This document shows, piece by piece, positions 6,668 to 10,510 of a DNA stretch of 10,510 nucleotides. Where the stretch lies: positions 1 through 10,510 of the forward strand of contig JAZBOW010000277.1 in NCBI GenBank assembly GCA_036351335.1, written 5' to 3'. The notes below the pieces were generated by a model that did no database searches, had not been told where the DNA came from, and saw nothing but the letters and a program-made list of their open reading frames with translations. A program made the translations under genes and the position numbers. The DNA comes from UBA4459 sp036351335. Its GTDB lineage: Bacteria; Bacteroidota; Bacteroidia; Bacteroidales; F082. How positions within the stretch are numbered: position 1 is the first letter of the stretch; each line of letters starts with the position of its first letter.

Positions 6668-7425
6668 GCCAACTCTTTTGTATTAAATACAGGTCCTTCC
6701 GTACATACGCATTTATTGCCGCCATTGGTTTCCACCACACAGCATAAACAGGCCCCGAATCCGCAGGCCATCATATTCTCCAGTGAGGCTTCACAATCCA
6801 CACCTTTTTCCTCAGCAATTTTTGCGATGGCTTTCATCATGGGGTCAGGTCCGCAGGTATATATTTTATCAAACAGAAATGCTTCAGTAAAAACAGAGTG
6901 GTGCGTCACCAGGCCGGTTTGTCCCATAGTGCCGTCCTCGGTTGTGACAAGTACTTCACCCAGTTTTTTAAATTCATCTGTGAGCAGCACATCTTCTTTG
7001 GTGCGGGCTCCTATCAGAAATGTAATGTCAATGCCTTTTTGTTTTAATTCTCGCCCAAGGAGAATAAATGGTGCAATTCCGGAACCACCCCCGACGAGCA
7101 ATGCTTTCTTTGTGCCATTTACCGAAAATGAATTTCCCAGCGGATAAATGACACTTACTTTGTCTCCACCACGCAGCTTCCCGAGTTTTTCAGTGCCTTT
7201 TCCAATGATCTTTACGTAAAAGCTGATGGTATTTTTGACATGATCTACATCAAGAATGGATAAGGGACGCCTTAAGAATACGTCTGGTGCATTGGGTATT
7301 TTTAACTCAGCAAAATTACCAGGCTTGATCTCAGCAATTGAATCACTGGTTTTAAGCGTGAGGATATAATTCTGGTAATTCAGCCACTTATAATCCTTGA
7401 ACTTAAAATCCTGTACGCGTTTCAT
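6661..7425 (-). CDS. pyrK: Dihydroorotate dehydrogenase electron-transfer subunit (PyrK)
   Basis: FAD and 2Fe-2S subunit that carries electrons from PyrD to NAD+. The 254-residue length is normal. In order: FAD-binding RRPLS (52-56), GKGTEKL (75-81), the nucleotide-binding GGGSGIAP (112-119), TCGPDPM (190-196) and the iron-sulfur ligands CX4CX2C (Cys221, Cys226, Cys229) with the fourth ligand Cys241 in VCTEGPVF. The usual LGC is LCC here, giving an extra Cys228 beside a ligand, and a further Cys239 sits two residues before the last ligand. The start shares one base with the stop of the DUF5606 gene (TAATG). The stop lies within the start region of pyrD. This layout indicates strong translational coupling and near-equal subunit production. 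Confidence 0.97.
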   Translation of the reverse strand: MKRVQDFKFKDYKWLNYQNYILTLKTSDSIAEIKPGNFAELKIPNAPDVFLRRPLSILDVDHVKNTISFYVKIIGKGTEKLGKLRGGDKVSVIYPLGNSFSVNGTKKALLVGGGSGIAPFILLGRELKQKGIDITFLIGARTKEDVLLTDEFKKLGEVLVTTEDGTMGQTGLVTHHSVFTEAFLFDKIYTCGPDPMMKAIAKIAEEKGVDCEASLENMMACGFGACLCCVVETNGGNKCVCTEGPVFNTKELAW

Positions 7426-7904
7426 TAGGCCTCTTTTTCGTCGGTGTCTTTTTCTTTTTCTGTACTTTTTTCAGATGGTTTCTCTTCCGTTTCGGCTACT
7501 TCCTCATCTTCGTCATCCGTGAAATCAAGCATGTTATTCTTAAGCAGCAAGTTGTACCACGTAAAAACTTTTTTCATGTCTGATACATAAACCGCATCTT
7601 TATCATAATCAGGAACGATCTGTACAAAAAGCGCTTTCAAAACGTCAGCACTTGCTTTTTTAGGGTTGTCAACGGGTTTATCTTGCTGTAGTTCCCTTAC
7701 TTTTTTTAATACCTCTTTTAAAGAAACGCTGTCGGTTTCGGTATAGATGCTGATCTCTTTAAGGGAGCTGATTTGTTCATGCGAAAACACAGGAAATTTT
7801 TTGTTGTCTTCCAATGATTCAACGATCAATCCACTTTTGGTTTCACCGACCATTTTAAAAAGTCCGGGTTTTCCTGAAATAGACAAAATTTTAGTAAGAT
7901 CCAT
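7425..7904 (-). CDS. DUF5606 family protein, function unknown
   Basis: A 159-residue cytoplasmic protein with no signal or membrane segment. The N-terminus MDLTKILSISGKPGLFKMVGETKSGLIVESL, with a later ISSLKEISIYTE, is the hallmark of the DUF5606 family of Bacteroidota (recognised from memory). A predicted helical segment follows (SLKEVLKKVRELQQ, 61-74) and a second small domain, about 84-128, with VLKALFVQIVPDYDKDAVYVSDMKKVFTWYNLLL. The last 30 residues are a disordered acidic Glu/Lys/Asp tail. No catalytic motif is visible and the function is not known. It is the first gene of a tight unit with pyrK and pyrD, overlapping pyrK by one base, and has a candidate promoter just upstream. Confidence 0.87.
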   Translation of the reverse strand: MDLTKILSISGKPGLFKMVGETKSGLIVESLEDNKKFPVFSHEQISSLKEISIYTETDSVSLKEVLKKVRELQQDKPVDNPKKASADVLKALFVQIVPDYDKDAVYVSDMKKVFTWYNLLLKNNMLDFTDDEDEEVAETEEKPSEKSTEKEKDTDEKEA

Positions 7905-7920
7905 AGAAATTAAATTTCGG

Positions 7921-7928
7921 CAAAAATA
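7921..7928 (-). promoter_or_regulatory. Candidate Bacteroidota -7 promoter element upstream of DUF5606-pyrK-pyrD
   Basis: On the - strand this reads TATTTTTG, an exact match to the Bacteroidota -7 consensus TAnnTTTG. Transcription would start roughly 5-7 nt downstream, leaving a leader of about 10 nt before the ATG at 7904. No clear -33 TTTG or TTG lies at the usual 19-21 nt spacing, so the call rests on the -7 box and its position in the 83-bp gap after the ABC transporter gene. The short AT-rich leader has no Shine-Dalgarno, as is common in this phylum. Confidence 0.55.
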
Positions 7929-7987
7929 CGATTTAGAAGTGAATGATGTATGAATAAATGTTAAAAATCGCTCACAGTAAAATTACT

Positions 7988-9808
7988 TTATTCAAATGAT
8001 TGCATGTCCTGAAGTCGTTTGTAAGCACCTTCAATTTTAATGAGTTCGGCATGGGTGCCGCGCTCAATGATTTCCCCTTTTTTGAGCACAATAATTTCAT
8101 CGGCATGTTGGATGGTGGAGAGCCTGTGTGCGATAACGATAGAAGTCCGGTCTTTCATTACATTGGCAAGGGCATTCTGCACCAGTTTTTCCGATTCGGT
8201 ATCCAGTGAAGATGTTGCTTCATCAAGAATAAGAATAGGCGGGTTGGCAAGCACGGCCCGGGCAATGCTTATTCGTTGCCGCTGTCCGCCAGAAAGCTGC
8301 CCGCCACGATCACCGATGTTGGTTTGGTAACCATTCTCAGTTTCCATAATAAACTCGTGGGCATTGGCAATTTTAGCGGCGGCAATGACTTCTTCTTCCG
8401 AAATGCCTGTTAGACCAAAGGCGATGTTGTTAAAAATAGTATCATTAAACAGGATACTCTCCTGCGATACAATTCCCATGATTCCTCTCAGGTCATTTAT
8501 TTTACAATCTTTAATATGAATGCCGTCAATCAGGATTTCACCCGAAGTAACATCATAAAATCGCGGTAGCAAATCGACCATAGTTGATTTTCCACCACCC
8601 GATTCGCCCACAAGGGCAATCAATTTACCTTTTGTAATTGTCAGATTTACATTGTGCAGCACCGGCTCATTGGCATATTGAAAACCAACATTCCTGTATT
8701 CCACTTCTTTATTAAATGAAGTAACAGGAACTGCATCCGGTTTTTCTTCAATCACTTCTTCGGCATCCAGTATTTCAAAAATCCTATCGGCTGAGGCAAT
8801 CCCTTTTTGGATGGCATAAAAACCCTGTGCAAATGTTTTGGCAGGAGGAATGATTTGTGAAAATACGGCTATGTAGGCAATAAAATCGGCAGCCTGGATG
8901 GCGGGTGAATCGGCCAATACCATTTTTCCGCCAAACCATAAAACAAATACGATAACGGCAGACGACATAAATTCACTGAGTGGTGATGAAAGATCCCTTC
9001 GGCGGTAAATCCATAACAGCACCCGGGCATAGTCGTTATTTTGCCTGCCAAATTTATTGAGGGAGTAAAAAATAGCATTAAATGCTTTGATGATGCGCAG
9101 GCCGGAAATACTTTCCTCGATAGTGGCCACAAGTAAGGCGAAATGCGCTTGTCCTACCCTCGATTGCTTTCTTAGCGTTTTACCAATCTGGCCGATGATG
9201 ATACCGGTTACGGGTAAAATGATCAGCACAAAGAGGCTTAGTTGTGGACTCAGGCTGATCATGAAAGCCAGGTAGGCGATGATGGTGATCGGGTCGCGAA
9301 CGATCATTTCCAGATAGTTCATGATAGAATGCTCAATCTCCTGTACATCGGATGTGATGCGGGCGATAATATCACCTTTCTTTTGTTTGCTGTAAAATGA
9401 TAAAGGAAGGATGAGTAATTTGCTAAACAGTTCGTTGCGCATCCCTTTTACGGCGCCAATCCTTACATTGGCCATAAAATACATTGATAGAAAACGTGCC
9501 AGGTTTCTGAAGAAAAATGCACCCAGCAGCACAAGGCATATATACACGAGAGCTTGCATATTACCTTCGCTGATAATCACCTTACTGATATGATAATTCA
9601 GGAATTGCAGTAAAGAATCGGTACTAAACCCAAATTCCGGTTTTTCAGTTACCAAATCGTTGATACCAAATAACAGGTTGAGAAAGGGGATGAGCAGGGC
9701 AAATGAAAAAAGCGAAAATACAACGGTAAGTATGTTAAAAATAACATTCAGCCCGGCAAAGCCCCAATATGGTTTTATATACGCAAGTACCCGATAAAAC
9801 TTTTTCAT
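7988..9808 (-). CDS. MsbA-type ABC exporter, fused transmembrane and ATPase domains
   Basis: A 606-residue half-transporter of the type IV (ABCB/MsbA) exporter class, acting as a homodimer or heterodimer in the inner membrane. The N-terminal transmembrane domain (about 1-340) has hydrophobic helices near 18-46, 85-102, 168-206 and 280-320, with coupling-helix regions such as LSFYSKQKKGDIIARITSDV (136-155). The ATPase domain shows A-loop Tyr378, Walker A GESGGGKST (401-409), Q-loop Gln449, signature LSGGQRQR (505-512), Walker B ILILDE with Glu530, and the switch His561 in IAHRLST. All catalytic residues are intact. It lies 9 bp after purB, so it is probably expressed with it. Lipid A or phospholipid flipping is a reasonable guess from similarity to MsbA, but substrates of this class cannot be read from sequence, so no gene symbol is given. 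Confidence 0.93.
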   Translation of the reverse strand: MKKFYRVLAYIKPYWGFAGLNVIFNILTVVFSLFSFALLIPFLNLLFGINDLVTEKPEFGFSTDSLLQFLNYHISKVIISEGNMQALVYICLVLLGAFFFRNLARFLSMYFMANVRIGAVKGMRNELFSKLLILPLSFYSKQKKGDIIARITSDVQEIEHSIMNYLEMIVRDPITIIAYLAFMISLSPQLSLFVLIILPVTGIIIGQIGKTLRKQSRVGQAHFALLVATIEESISGLRIIKAFNAIFYSLNKFGRQNNDYARVLLWIYRRRDLSSPLSEFMSSAVIVFVLWFGGKMVLADSPAIQAADFIAYIAVFSQIIPPAKTFAQGFYAIQKGIASADRIFEILDAEEVIEEKPDAVPVTSFNKEVEYRNVGFQYANEPVLHNVNLTITKGKLIALVGESGGGKSTMVDLLPRFYDVTSGEILIDGIHIKDCKINDLRGIMGIVSQESILFNDTIFNNIAFGLTGISEEEVIAAAKIANAHEFIMETENGYQTNIGDRGGQLSGGQRQRISIARAVLANPPILILDEATSSLDTESEKLVQNALANVMKDRTSIVIAHRLSTIQHADEIIVLKKGEIIERGTHAELIKIEGAYKRLQDMQSFE

Positions 9809-9817
9809 AAACAGATT

Positions 9818-10510
9818 TTATAACAAATGGAGCCCGGTATAATTTTCCGGTGTGATGCCTTTTAATTCAAGTTTTATGTTTTCTGATACTTCCAAATTTT
9901 CAATAAACTGATGGATGGATGCCTGTGTGATCATTTCATTGGTGCGTGTAAGTAATTTTAATGCTTCATAAGGGTTCGGGTAGTTTTCACGACGAAGAAC
10001 GGTTTGAATAGTCTCGGCAACAACGGCCCAGTTCTTCTCCAGGTCTTCGGCGAGTTTGCTTTCATTCAATATCAGCTTTTCAAACCCCTTTAATAATGAT
10101 TTTATAGCGATCAGCATGTGGGCCACCGGAACGCCAACATTGCGGGTGACTGTCGAGTCTGTCAGGTCGCGTTGCAGGCGCGATACGGGTAATTTTTCAC
10201 TCATATGATACAGCAGGGCATTCGCCACACCCAGGTTACCTTCGGCATTTTCAAAATCAATAGGGTTTACCTTGTGTGGCATGGCCGAAGAGCCCACTTC
10301 ACCCTCTTTAATTTTCTGCTTGAAATAATCCATCGAAATATAAGTCCAGATGTCTTTGCTCAAATCGAGGAGAATCGTATTAATCCGTGCCAGGTTATGA
10401 AAGTATGCAGCGAGATAATCATAATGCTCAATTTGAGTGGTGGTGCGTTGCCGGTGGATTTTCAACTTCTTTTTCAAAAACTGGTTGGCAAATTCTTCCC
10501 AATCCACATG
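9818..10510 (-). CDS. purB: Adenylosuccinate lyase (PurB), 5'-truncated by the window edge
   Basis: PurB cleaves SAICAR to AICAR and adenylosuccinate to AMP, two fumarate-releasing steps of purine synthesis. The frame stays open to the right edge. The GTG at 10507 follows an in-frame His codon and lies within an HVDWEEFANQF block whose counterpart is internal in E. coli PurB. About half of the protein (456 aa in E. coli) is therefore outside. Counting from that Val, the visible half shows TTTQIEHYDY (22-31), the mobile signature loop GSSAMPHKVNPIDFE (72-86) with catalytic Ser and substrate-binding residues, LPVSRLQRDLTDSTVTRNVG, and the helical C-terminal domain ending in ITPENYTGLHLL. The long PHKVNPIDFEN-type sequence places it with the E. 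coli-like form rather than the B. subtilis-like form. The catalytic His of the N-terminal half is not visible. Confidence 0.96.
   Translation of the reverse strand, partial: HVDWEEFANQFLKKKLKIHRQRTTTQIEHYDYLAAYFHNLARINTILLDLSKDIWTYISMDYFKQKIKEGEVGSSAMPHKVNPIDFENAEGNLGVANALLYHMSEKLPVSRLQRDLTDSTVTRNVGVPVAHMLIAIKSLLKGFEKLILNESKLAEDLEKNWAVVAETIQTVLRRENYPNPYEALKLLTRTNEMITQASIHQFIENLEVSENIKLELKGITPENYTGLHLL

Noticed and set aside
6716..7147. 143-residue open frame on the + strand inside pyrK
   Set aside because: It is antisense to conserved PyrK blocks, and its composition reflects the reverse complement of the Gly- and Cys-rich motifs.
7970..7990. Possible terminator after the ABC transporter gene
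   Set aside because: Only a five-pair AGTAA/TTACT stem with a two-base loop is visible, without a following U-run at a proper distance.

Overview
The window looks like a chromosomal segment of a Bacteroidota (Bacteroidetes) bacterium. The evidence is its AT-rich coding with few Shine-Dalgarno sites, a DUF5606 protein, a Bacteroidota-type TAnnTTTG -7 promoter element, LVIVD beta-propeller exported proteins, and E. coli-like MurB and PurB. No mobile element, CRISPR array, rRNA or tRNA gene was seen.

Layout: the only + strand gene is the 3' part of murB (1-843), which runs in from the left edge. All other genes are on the - strand, so they are transcribed from right to left. In that order they are: the 3' half of purB (cut by the right edge), an MsbA-type ABC exporter 9 bp downstream, an 83-bp gap with a good promoter candidate, and a very tight DUF5606-pyrK-pyrD unit (1-nt and 7-nt overlaps). 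After a 92-bp AT-rich gap come four exported proteins: two LVIVD-repeat proteins, a Tyr/Asp-rich probable outer-membrane beta-barrel and a META-like lipoprotein. After a 95-bp gap with a promoter candidate comes a two-gene unit: a membrane-anchored reductive-dehalogenase-like iron-sulfur protein and a DDAH-type dimethylargininase. The last gene converges on murB over a 96-bp spacer that holds an imperfect palindrome.

How the genes work together: purB (purine synthesis), pyrK-pyrD (the NAD-dependent class 1B dihydroorotate dehydrogenase complex), murB (peptidoglycan precursor) and the exporter are housekeeping genes. The exported block (about 3174-5660) is probably one co-transcribed envelope module of unknown function. 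The two LVIVD genes look like the N- and C-terminal halves of one canonical protein, encoded separately with separate signal peptides.

The most unusual gene is the reductive-dehalogenase-like protein. It has three N-terminal transmembrane helices in place of the usual Tat signal and separate anchor protein, and it lies 3 bp from the dimethylargininase gene. No complete, obviously new multi-gene system is visible; most of the window is ordinary core genome.
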